A stretch of DNA of 10,005 nt, from assembly GCA_021161105.1 (NCBI GenBank), contig JAGHBG010000127.1:1-10005 (forward strand), in the 5' to 3' direction. The translations under genes were made by a program, and so were the position numbers. This stretch comes from Thermotogaceae bacterium (GTDB taxonomy: Bacteria; Thermotogota; Thermotogae; Thermotogales; Thermotogaceae). Under the pieces are notes generated by a model that did no database searches, had not been told where the DNA came from, and was given only the letters and a program-made list of their open reading frames with translations. Positions 1 through 6,803 of this stretch are shown in pieces; the stretch's first letter is position 1; each line of letters starts with the position of its first letter.

Positions 1-1797
1 ATCAGTTAGAGCCATGCCAGCCTTTGGGGGGAGTTCAACACCCCAGAATTCTTCAAATTTCTTTCTTGCTTCAGGATCCTCCACTTTCTGATATCCAGGA
101 TATACATTTGGAAGCGCTCCAAGGTCACAAGCTCCCTGTACATTGTTCTGCCCTCTTAGTGGGTTTACTCCCGCTCCTTCTTTTCCAAGATTTCCCGTCA
201 TCATCGCAATATTTGCGAGTGAGGCAACATTCTCAGTTCCAGCCACATGCTGTGTTATTCCCATAGCATACAAAATCGCAGCTCTGTCTGCTTTTGCATA
301 AAGCCTTGCAGCTTCTGCAATTTTTTCTCCGGAAACTCCCGTTATTCTTTCAACTTCATCAAGATCCACTTCATTCACTTTTTCTACTACCTTCTCAAAA
401 CCAACGGTTCTTTTCTTTATAAATTCTTCATCGTAAAGTTCTTCATCAATTATCACCTTCATCATTCCAAGAATAAGAGCTGTATCTGTCCCTGGCCTGT
501 GCTGCAAATGTATATGAGCCATTTTTGCAAGCTCTGTTTTCCTGGGATCAGCAACTATGAGCTTTGCTCCGTATTTTCTAACGGCTCTCTTTACCCTGCT
601 GCCATAGACAGGATGATTCTCTGTTGGATTTGCACCAATTATAAAGATAACTTCTGCCTTCATTATATCCATCAAGTTGTTTGTCATAGCAGCAGAACCA
701 AAAGTCATTGAAAGACCCGTTACTGTAGAAGCGTGACAGAGTCTTGCACAGTGATCTACATTGTTGGTTCCAATTACCGCTCTTGCAAGTTTCTGCATCA
801 GATAATTTTCCTCGTTGGTACACTTTGCAGAAGAAAGGACACCTATCGCATCAGGACCATACTTTTTCTTTATCTCAAGTATCCTCTCTGCAGCATAGTC
901 TAACGCTTCATCCCATGTTGCTTCAACGAATTTCCCGTTTTTCTTTATAAGCGGCTTTGTAAGTCTATCTTTGCTCATCGTATATTCATAACCGAATTTT
1001 CCTTTAACACAGGTAAGAACTCCATCATTTATCTCAACATCTTCTTCTGATGCGTACACTCTAACTATTTCATTTTTTTTCGGATCATAGTAAACATCAA
1101 GCTGACAGCCCACACCACAGTACGGACAGGTCGTCTTTACCTTCTCTGTCTCCCACCATCTTGCTTTTCCAATGGCTGGTTGTTCAACTATAGCTCCAAC
1201 CGGACAAATGGTGGCACAAGCCCCGCAGGATACACAGTCACTCTCTCCAAGCTTGTCGGTAAGGCCAGGCTGTGGTAAACTCTCTGCTCCCCTGTTAACC
1301 ATTGAGTATATCGACATCTGCTGAACTTCATCACAAACTCTTACACAGAGCTGGCACTGTATACACTTATTAAGGTCTCTTACTATTAGAGGATGTGAAT
1401 CATCTATTGGAAGATTTCTCAGTCTTGTTCCCCATCGCGATTCTTTTATCTGGAACTCATAGGCAAGATCCTGAAGAGCGCAGTGACCATTTGCATCACA
1501 GGTCATACAATCATTGGGATGAACAGACAGAAGTAGTTCTGTGTTAATTCTTCTGGCTCTCCTAACCCTTTCCGTATTTGTCTTTATAACCATTCCATCT
1601 TTTATTTTCGTTGTACATGCTGTGAAAAGCTTTGGAGAACCTTCAATCTCCACAACACACATTCTACAGGCTCCTATACTCTCAACAGACGGATGGTAAC
1701 AGAGAGTTGGTATATGAACACCCACCTGCCTCGCTGCTTCCAAAATCGTCATTTCCTTATCAAATTCATATTCTTTTCCATCGATGACTACCCTCAC
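1..1797 (-). CDS. fdhA: Formate dehydrogenase alpha subunit (Mo/W-bisPGD, NAD-linked type), 3' part missing at window edge
   Basis: Catalytic subunit that interconverts formate and CO2 in the cytoplasm; 599 codons are visible, open to position 1 with no stop, so roughly the last third of a typical ~900-residue protein is missing. The N-terminus resembles HydA/NuoG: a [2Fe-2S] ferredoxin domain (C33, C44, C47, C61), a His-Cys [4Fe-4S] site (H93, C97, C100, C106) and a two-cluster ferredoxin (C145/148/151/155 and C188/191/194/198). The molybdopterin domain follows, with its own [4Fe-4S] motif (C224, C227, C231, C263). Formate dehydrogenase, rather than NuoG or nitrate reductase, is indicated by DHCARLCH at 348-355 (C354 in the Sec/Cys metal-ligand position, H355 beside it) and NPLRGQNNVQGACDLG at 545-560, whose R548 matches the substrate arginine. 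I chose the GTG at 1797 because GGGGGT lies six bases upstream. An in-frame ATG at 1815 overlaps the hydB stop as ATGA but lacks such a site. It is last of the three visible genes of this operon. Confidence 0.93.
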   Translation of the reverse strand, partial: MRVVIDGKEYEFDKEMTILEAARQVGVHIPTLCYHPSVESIGACRMCVVEIEGSPKLFTACTTKIKDGMVIKTNTERVRRARRINTELLLSVHPNDCMTCDANGHCALQDLAYEFQIKESRWGTRLRNLPIDDSHPLIVRDLNKCIQCQLCVRVCDEVQQMSIYSMVNRGAESLPQPGLTDKLGESDCVSCGACATICPVGAIVEQPAIGKARWWETEKVKTTCPYCGVGCQLDVYYDPKKNEIVRVYASEEDVEINDGVLTCVKGKFGYEYTMSKDRLTKPLIKKNGKFVEATWDEALDYAAERILEIKKKYGPDAIGVLSSAKCTNEENYLMQKLARAVIGTNNVDHCARLCHASTVTGLSMTFGSAAMTNNLMDIMKAEVIFIIGANPTENHPVYGSRVKRAVRKYGAKLIVADPRKTELAKMAHIHLQHRPGTDTALILGMMKVIIDEELYDEEFIKKRTVGFEKVVEKVNEVDLDEVERITGVSGEKIAEAARLYAKADRAAILYAMGITQHVAGTENVASLANIAMMTGNLGKEGAGVNPLRGQNNVQGACDLGALPNVYPGYQKVEDPEARKKFEEFWGVELPPKAGMALTD

Positions 1798-1803
1798 GGT
1801 ATT

Positions 1804-1809
1804 ACCCCC
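1804..1809 (-). promoter_or_regulatory. Ribosome binding site deciding the fdhA start
   Basis: GGGGGT is followed by six bases and then GTG at 1797. It differs by one base from the ideal GGAGGT, and the spacing is good. The alternative in-frame ATG at 1815 lies upstream of this site and has only AT-rich sequence before it, so the GTG start is favoured. Confidence 0.6.
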
Positions 1810-1811
1810 GA

Positions 1812-3653
1812 TCATGAATTTTTACTTGTTAGATGAAATTCAACAGCTTTCTCCGTCTCCTCATCGGTAATTGGAGGAGACACCTTGAATATAGCATTAA
1901 ATCTACAGACATCCATACAGCTTCCACATTTGATACAGTTATCCTGATGAATGAAATGGGCTTTCTTGAGCTCACCTTCTATTGCGTTGGTTGGACAAGC
2001 TATCTTACAGGCTGTACAACCTGTACATGCATTGGGATCTATAACATAACTTATTAAATCTCTACACTTTTTAGCAGAGCACCGCTTTTCCTTGACATGG
2101 ATTTCATACTCCTCTCTGAAGTATCTGAGTGTCGTGAGAACCGGATTTGGTGCTGTTTGTCCAAGTCCACAAAGAGAAGACTCTTTTATAACTTGCGCAA
2201 GCTCTTCAAGATTATCTATATCTTCCATTGTTCCTTCTCCTCTGGTTATCCTATCCAAAATTTCATACATCGTTCTTGTACCTTCTCTACACGGCGTACA
2301 TTTTCCACAGGATTCATGAACTGTGAATTCAAGGAAGTACTTCGCAACATCGACCATACAATCGTCTTCGTCTAAAACTATAACACCACCAGATCCCATA
2401 ATCGTTCCGAGTGCTGTCAACGATTCATAATCGATTGGAACATCTATCTTATCAGCAGGAACAACACCTCCACTTGGACCACCTGTTTGAACTGCCTTCA
2501 GTTTCTTTCCGTTTGGAATTCCTCCACCTATATCAAATATAAGCTCTCGGAGTGTTATACCAAGAGGTACTTCAACAAGCCCGGTATTTTTAACCTTTCC
2601 AGCAAGGGCAAAAACTTTTGTACCAGGACTTTTTTCAGTACCATATTTTCTGAATTCTTTGTACCCGTTGTTAATTATCCATGCTATATTGGCCAGAGTT
2701 TCAACATTGTTTATAACCGTTGGATGACCCCAAAGACCTTTTTCAACTGGAAATGGAGGTTTGGGCCATGGTTGACCTCTATACCCCATGACAGAAGCCA
2801 TCAAAGCTGTTTCTTCACCACAGACAAAGGCTCCAGCACCTATCCTTATTTCTATATTGAAAGAAAAATCTGTACCAAGAATGTTCTTCCCAAGAAATCC
2901 TCTATTTCTTGCCTGACTTATTGCTATTGTAAGTCTCTCTATTGCAAGTGGATATTCAGCCCTAACATAGATAAAACCTTTCTTTGCACCAATTGCGTAG
3001 GCTGCTATTGCAAGCCCCTCTATCACAGAATGTGGATCTCCTTCAAGGACTGCTCTGTCCATAAAAGCTCCTGGGTCTCCTTCATCTGCATTACAAACAA
3101 CATACTTTGCCTCATCTTTTTGCTTTGCTGCAAACTCCCACTTAAGTCCTATCGGGAATCCAGCTCCACCTCTTCCACGAAGTCCTGAATTTTTGATTTC
3201 TTCTATTACATCCTGAGGCTTCATCTCCTTCAAAGCCTTTTCAAGAGCTTTGTACCCACCTCTTTCAAGGTAATCATCTATACTTCCTGGATCTATCTGA
3301 CCAAGGTTTCTTGTGACTATCTTTACCTGCTTTGAAAAGAATGGATGTTCTTTAAAAGCTTCTTTGACTCTTTCCTTAGATGGAAGTTCCATAAGATATT
3401 TCTCAACTATATTTCCATGAATAAGATGTTCTTCAACTATTTCATTAACCGCTTTTGGGTTTAGTTTGTTATACACTACATCGTCAACAACCATGAAAGG
3501 GCCTCTGCTGCACATTCCCATACATCCAGTCTCTACCACTTTGAACTTATCCTCAAGACCTTTCTCTTTTAAAGCCTTAAGAAGCGCATCTCTAACAGCA
3601 GCCTCACCAGAGGCGATACACGCACCACCAGCACAAACTCTTATCTCTTTCAT
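1812..3653 (-). CDS. hydB: HydB/NuoF-like flavoprotein subunit (FMN, NADH and Fe-S) of the formate dehydrogenase complex
   Basis: A 613-residue diaphorase subunit expected to carry electrons between NAD(P)H and the FdhA iron-sulfur chain. The order of domains is: a thioredoxin-like [2Fe-2S] domain (C7, C12, C44, C48); the FMN/NADH-binding NuoF core with GRGGAGF at 160-166 and CNADEGDPGAFMDR at 187-200; an SLBB-like segment; the NuoF [4Fe-4S] motif ESCGKCTPC (C449, C452, C455) with C495; an H-x5-C-x4-C motif (H519, C525, C530) like the zinc site of bifurcating HydB proteins; and a C-terminal two-cluster ferredoxin (C543/546/549/553, C573/576/579/583). This layout and length match HydB of NAD-linked and electron-bifurcating hydrogenases rather than respiratory NuoF, which lacks both end domains. 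No membrane segment is visible. The start ATG overlaps the upstream stop as ATGA, with GGTGA six bases before it. Since the neighbour is fdhA and not a hydrogenase, the natural partner is formate dehydrogenase. The symbol is by homology. Confidence 0.94.
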   Translation of the reverse strand: MKEIRVCAGGACIASGEAAVRDALLKALKEKGLEDKFKVVETGCMGMCSRGPFMVVDDVVYNKLNPKAVNEIVEEHLIHGNIVEKYLMELPSKERVKEAFKEHPFFSKQVKIVTRNLGQIDPGSIDDYLERGGYKALEKALKEMKPQDVIEEIKNSGLRGRGGAGFPIGLKWEFAAKQKDEAKYVVCNADEGDPGAFMDRAVLEGDPHSVIEGLAIAAYAIGAKKGFIYVRAEYPLAIERLTIAISQARNRGFLGKNILGTDFSFNIEIRIGAGAFVCGEETALMASVMGYRGQPWPKPPFPVEKGLWGHPTVINNVETLANIAWIINNGYKEFRKYGTEKSPGTKVFALAGKVKNTGLVEVPLGITLRELIFDIGGGIPNGKKLKAVQTGGPSGGVVPADKIDVPIDYESLTALGTIMGSGGVIVLDEDDCMVDVAKYFLEFTVHESCGKCTPCREGTRTMYEILDRITRGEGTMEDIDNLEELAQVIKESSLCGLGQTAPNPVLTTLRYFREEYEIHVKEKRCSAKKCRDLISYVIDPNACTGCTACKIACPTNAIEGELKKAHFIHQDNCIKCGSCMDVCRFNAIFKVSPPITDEETEKAVEFHLTSKNS

Positions 3654-4156
3654 GCGTTCTCACCAACCTCTTGCTTCATTTTTTCGGCAACTTGCCTGTA
3701 TTTTTTTATGAGCCTTGGAACCTTATCCGGGCTCATTCTACCGTAGAAATCGTTCTCTCCTATCAAAACAACCGGCGCCATCGAACAGGCTCCTACACAC
3801 CTTACCGCATGAACAGAAAACATACCATCTTCTGTAACCTGACCTTCTTCTTGAAGTCCCAACTCCTCTAAGAATCTTTCCATAACTTTGTCTCCACCCT
3901 TAACATAACAAGCTGTTCCAAGACATACCTTTATTTGTATTCTTCCAACAGGCTTTGTTGAAAAGAAATTATAAAAACTCACAACTCCTGCAACCCTTGA
4001 AATAGGAATGTTTAGTTTCTCCGCAATGAACTTTAAAACATCCGGAGGTAACCATAAAAAAAGTTGCTGTGCTTTATGCAATATGTTTAAGAGACGGGAA
4101 GAGTCGTAGTTAACCTCCTTCATATAAGCTTCAAGGGCCTGATATCTCTTATCCAT
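3650..4156 (-). CDS. hydC: HydC/NuoE-like [2Fe-2S] subunit of the formate dehydrogenase complex
   Basis: A 168-residue protein of the NuoE / 24-kDa family. A helical N-terminal part contains the family segment PISRVAGVVSFYNFF (51-65). The thioredoxin-like [2Fe-2S] domain follows, with cluster ligands C78 and C83 (VCLGTACYVKGG) and C120 and C124 (RCVGACSMAP). The length is normal for the family and all four ligands are present. In related hydrogenases this subunit docks on HydB close to the flavin and forms part of the electron-transfer core; the same role is inferred here. It is the first gene of the operon: the ATG is preceded by GAGGTGAAAGA, a good ribosome binding site, and by a promoter about 60 bases upstream. 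Its TGA overlaps the hydB ATG, so the two subunits are probably translationally coupled. The symbol is by homology; a name in the nuoE or fdh series would be equally defensible. Confidence 0.93.
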   Translation of the reverse strand: MDKRYQALEAYMKEVNYDSSRLLNILHKAQQLFLWLPPDVLKFIAEKLNIPISRVAGVVSFYNFFSTKPVGRIQIKVCLGTACYVKGGDKVMERFLEELGLQEEGQVTEDGMFSVHAVRCVGACSMAPVVLIGENDFYGRMSPDKVPRLIKKYRQVAEKMKQEVGENA

Positions 4157-4214
4157 TCTTTCACCTCACAAAATGGATTTAGCGTTACCCTTATATAATA
4201 ACAACTGCACCGTC

Positions 4215-4243
4215 ATTATACAAAAAATGTCCACACAGCGCAA
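4215..4243 (-). promoter_or_regulatory. Sigma-70-type promoter of the hydC-hydB-fdhA operon
   Basis: A perfect -10 box TATAAT (4220-4215) lies exactly 17 bases downstream of TTGCGC (4243-4238), a -35 box matching TTGACA in its TTG. Transcription would start near 4208, giving a leader of about 50 bases before hydC. No transcription factor site was identified with confidence. The rest of the 156-base intergenic stretch (4157-4312) is AT-rich and holds no gene. No convincing terminator for the upstream carboxypeptidase gene was found in it. Confidence 0.65.
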
Positions 4244-4312
4244 GATATTTTTTTCACAATATTCTCAATGACACACAAACAAAGTGCTACTGGTAATCAT
4301 AGATGTATAACA

Positions 4313-5803
4313 TTACAAAAGCGAAACACTAAATAAATCACTGTATTTTTCCCTTACATATCGTATAAAGTACTTTTCAGAAAGTTCCTCACCAGAAATT
4401 TCTTTTATAAGTTCATCCGGCTCCCTTGTTCTGGCTTTTTTATGAACTTTCTCTCGCAACCAGCTTAATATCCTGTCGAAATTCCCAATTTCTATTTCTT
4501 TTTCAAAATCTAAATCCTTCAACATTGCATAATATATCTGTGCAGAATAAAGATTCCCCAGCATATATGACGGGAAATATCCAAAGGTTCCGTGTGCCCA
4601 GTGTACATCCTGAAGAACTCCTTCCCTGTCATTCGGCGGAATCACACCAATATATTCTTTCATCTTTTCATTCCATAGACCCGGAAGGTCTTTTACCTTT
4701 ATTTTCCTATTTATAAGCGCTTCTTCTAAATCAAATCTCAGCATTATGTGAAGGTTGTATGTAACCTCATCAGCTTCAGTCCTTATCAATGATCTTTCTA
4801 CAATATTTGATGCTCTCCATACCTCCTCTGCAGAGTGTCTTTTGAAAACCTCAAAATACTCCTCTATAATGGATTTAAAGAACTTCCAGAAAGGAAGGCT
4901 TCTTGCCACTATATTTTCCCAGAATCTTGATTGACTCTCATGAATTGCCATTGAAGCGCCGTCTCCAATTGGCAGTCCTCTGTACTCTTCTGGAATCCCC
5001 TGTTCGTAAAGGGCGTGACCACCTTCGTGAACTGTAGAGTAAAAAGAATTTTTAAGGTCATGAACATCATACCTTGTCGTTACCCTAACATCATTGTGGC
5101 TTATAGTCGTTGTAAATGGATGAGCTGACACATCTACTCTACCTGCGCCAAAATCGTATCCCATAATTTCAAGAACCTTCTTTGAAAGCTCTTTTTGTTT
5201 TTGCATATCAAATTTATACTTTTTAAATATGTCTTCTGGTTTTTCCACACTTGATATCTTATCTACAGCTTCAACCAGGAATTTTCTCAGCGGAGAAATT
5301 ATTCCTTTCAATTTTTCCGTTGTCATACCAGGTTCATAAAAATCCAAAAGCGCATCGTAGCGATTCTTTTCATACCCCACTTTCTCTGCAATCTCTATAA
5401 CTATCTCTACAACCTTCTCCAGCTGATCTGAAAATATCGAAAAATCACTCTTTTCTTTCGCTTCTTGCCATATCGCCTGCGCTTTTGCTGTCTCTTCAGA
5501 AAATTTCCGCAAAAGCTTTGGAGGGATTCTTTTTTGTTTTTCATAATCCTTTTTTGCAAAATACACAATCGCTCTGTCTTCATCAGTTCTTGCTTCTTTT
5601 TCTGCCTGGTTTATCAATCCTCCGAGTTCATCAGATGTAAGGTATTGAAAAACAAAAGTGGAGATCGTTCCAATAGCCTCTGCTCTTTTTTCAAAAGCTT
5701 TTCTGGGCATATGGGTCTCAAAATCCCATTCTATTAAGTTAAGAGCACTTTGAAAATGATAAATCCACCTATACTTCTTCTTTAGTTTTTCTATAGCATT
5801 CAC
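4313..5803 (-). CDS. M32 family metallocarboxypeptidase (carboxypeptidase Taq type)
   Basis: A 496-residue cytoplasmic zinc peptidase that removes C-terminal amino acids from peptides. The full length is normal for the family (about 500). Family signatures are all present: the zinc motif HEGGH (259-263, with E260 catalytic), HESQSRFWEN (287-297, E289 as likely third zinc ligand), RTEADEVTYNLH (341-352) and HWAHGTFGYFPSYMLGN (401-417). The rest is mainly helical and charged, and no signal peptide is visible. The start is GTG at 5803, chosen because AAAGGAGG ends six bases upstream and the N-terminus (MNAIEKLKKKYRWIYHFQSA) fits the family. It sits alone between a terminator (5831-5860) and the formate dehydrogenase promoter, so it is likely a separate unit or expressed by readthrough. 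A role in peptide turnover during fermentative growth is inferred; no substrate preference can be read from sequence. Confidence 0.95.
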   Translation of the reverse strand: MNAIEKLKKKYRWIYHFQSALNLIEWDFETHMPRKAFEKRAEAIGTISTFVFQYLTSDELGGLINQAEKEARTDEDRAIVYFAKKDYEKQKRIPPKLLRKFSEETAKAQAIWQEAKEKSDFSIFSDQLEKVVEIVIEIAEKVGYEKNRYDALLDFYEPGMTTEKLKGIISPLRKFLVEAVDKISSVEKPEDIFKKYKFDMQKQKELSKKVLEIMGYDFGAGRVDVSAHPFTTTISHNDVRVTTRYDVHDLKNSFYSTVHEGGHALYEQGIPEEYRGLPIGDGASMAIHESQSRFWENIVARSLPFWKFFKSIIEEYFEVFKRHSAEEVWRASNIVERSLIRTEADEVTYNLHIMLRFDLEEALINRKIKVKDLPGLWNEKMKEYIGVIPPNDREGVLQDVHWAHGTFGYFPSYMLGNLYSAQIYYAMLKDLDFEKEIEIGNFDRILSWLREKVHKKARTREPDELIKEISGEELSEKYFIRYVREKYSDLFSVSLL

Positions 5804-5830
5804 AACAATCCTCCTTTCTTAGCATTTTCA

Positions 5831-5860
5831 TAAAATAAAAATACCCCCTTACGGGGGCAT
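5831..5860 (-). terminator. Rho-independent terminator closing the ffh-rplS operon
   Basis: Read on the minus strand, ATGCCCCC - GTAA - GGGGGTAT forms an eight-pair stem (one G-U pair) closed by a GNRA-type GUAA tetraloop (5860-5841). It is followed by the U-rich tail TTTTATTTTA (5840-5831). It begins four bases after the rplS stop, and the next gene's ribosome binding site lies just beyond it. Confidence 0.9.
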
Positions 5861-5864
5861 GGCA

Positions 5865-6215
5865 TTATCTTCTCTCCTTTATCTTGATCTTTCCTCTTAC
5901 ATTCCTCAGGTAGTAGAGTTTCGCTTTTCTCACCTTACCCTTTCTTACAACTTCGATCTTTTGAAGAACCGGCGAATGCAGAGGAACTATCCTTTCAACT
6001 CCTATTCCTCCACTTGCAATTCTTCTTACAGTTATCGTTCTTGAAAGTCCAGACCCTCTTATACCAATAACAATTCCCTGAAACACCTGTGTCCTTTCTC
6101 TATTTCCTTCTCTGACTTTTAAATGAAGCTTTACGGTATCTCCTGGTCTTATTTCTGGTATATCTTTCCTCAAGTACTCCTTTTCCACTATTCTTACAAG
6201 ATGATCCATGCTCAT
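5865..6215 (-). CDS. rplS: 50S ribosomal protein L19
   Basis: Structural protein of the large ribosomal subunit, located near the 30S interface. The 116-residue length is typical for bacterial L19. Diagnostic segments are RPGDTVKLHLKV (23-34), the block FQGIVIGIRGSG (45-56) followed by LSRTITVRR and ERIVPLHSP (74-82), and the basic tail VRKGKVRKAKLYYLRN (90-105). The ATG at 6215 is preferred over a second ATG two codons later because GGGAGGG ends seven bases upstream; this site lies inside the last codons of the preceding methyltransferase gene. Three bases separate the two genes, and the upstream stop is followed in frame by a second stop (TGA TAA). It is the last gene of the operon, with the terminator immediately after it. 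Confidence 0.97.
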   Translation of the reverse strand: MSMDHLVRIVEKEYLRKDIPEIRPGDTVKLHLKVREGNRERTQVFQGIVIGIRGSGLSRTITVRRIASGGIGVERIVPLHSPVLQKIEVVRKGKVRKAKLYYLRNVRGKIKIKERR

Positions 6216-6218
6216 TTA

Positions 6219-6803
6219 TCATCCCTCCCTGTTTTCTATTACTTCCTCACCAATGAGCCTGTCTATGATTATCGCAACAGCAGCTCTAACAGAAAGATGG
6301 TTGTAATCAGAACGAGATCTTACTGGCTCTATTACATAATCGCATATGTCTTTAATTTCATCTGGCAATCCCCAGGACGTTCCAAAAAGTATTAATACAG
6401 GTTTTTCCGTCTTTTTCAACAGTTCTCTTGCCTGGTCGAACGTCAGCGAATCCTCCCTTTTCTTTGCTGAGGTAAAGAATAGAATCGGTTTCTGCTTTTC
6501 GTTCCTTTCTATATCTTCTATAACTTCTTCCACATAACTTTTCAGCTCCACTATAGATAATGCTTCCTTTCTTGACGGATTATAGGAACCTCCAAAATCT
6601 TCTGTCCAGAATTTTAAAACCTTCCTTACTATATCCTGTTGAGCTTTCAGATTTGTTACAATGTAGTATTTCTTAATGCCGTAGGTTCTTGATGTTCTTG
6701 CTATGTCGTGAATATCGAGATTTGTTACAGCCGATGATACGATTTTTCCATCTCTTCCCAATACTGGATAATGTATGAGAGCAACATATATCTTATTTAG
6801 CAT
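6219..6803 (-). CDS. SPOUT-superfamily SAM-dependent RNA methyltransferase (TM1570-like)
   Basis: A 194-residue protein of the small SPOUT family typified by T. maritima TM1570, which from memory occupies the same place between trmD and rplS. The SPOUT knot motifs that bind S-adenosylmethionine are recognisable: VLILFGTSWGLPDEI (136-150) and YNHLSVRAAVAIIIDRL (167-183). The N-terminal half (IYVALIHYPVLGRDG, TNLDIHDIARTSRTYGI) is characteristic of this family. The RNA target is not known to me and should not be assumed to be that of TrmD. The ATG overlaps the end of trmD by 11 bases, with GGAG ten bases upstream, so translation is probably coupled to trmD. The operon context, among 16S maturation factors, a tRNA modification enzyme and ribosomal proteins, suggests an rRNA or tRNA substrate. 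Confidence 0.88.
   Translation of the reverse strand: MLNKIYVALIHYPVLGRDGKIVSSAVTNLDIHDIARTSRTYGIKKYYIVTNLKAQQDIVRKVLKFWTEDFGGSYNPSRKEALSIVELKSYVEEVIEDIERNEKQKPILFFTSAKKREDSLTFDQARELLKKTEKPVLILFGTSWGLPDEIKDICDYVIEPVRSRSDYNHLSVRAAVAIIIDRLIGEEVIENREG

Noticed and set aside
24..950. Plus-strand frames at 24-266, 247-711 and 744-950, and a minus-strand frame at 578-823
   Set aside because: All fall within the continuous fdhA reading frame, which carries the conserved formate dehydrogenase motifs. None shows family features.
1..1797. Interpretation of the first gene as NADH dehydrogenase subunit NuoG
   Set aside because: The N-terminal Fe-S domains fit NuoG, but the CARLCH and RGQNNVQGACD motifs and the Cys metal ligand are specific to formate dehydrogenases, which rules out the NuoG-type inactive domain.
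2487..3188. Plus-strand open frame of 233 codons
   Set aside because: It lies wholly inside hydB on the opposite strand, has low-complexity Cys/Ser/Phe-rich translation with no family motif, and has no convincing ribosome site. It is an antisense shadow.
4253..4259. TTGTGAA just upstream of the hydC -35 box, resembling half of a Rex redox-repressor site
   Set aside because: The second half (TTCACAA at the proper spacing) is not present; the matching stretch is an A-run followed by ATATC. A half-site in AT-rich DNA is not enough for an operator call.
4244..4312. Possible terminator after the carboxypeptidase gene
   Set aside because: I found only weak AT pairings and no stable GC stem followed by a U-tract in the transcribed direction.
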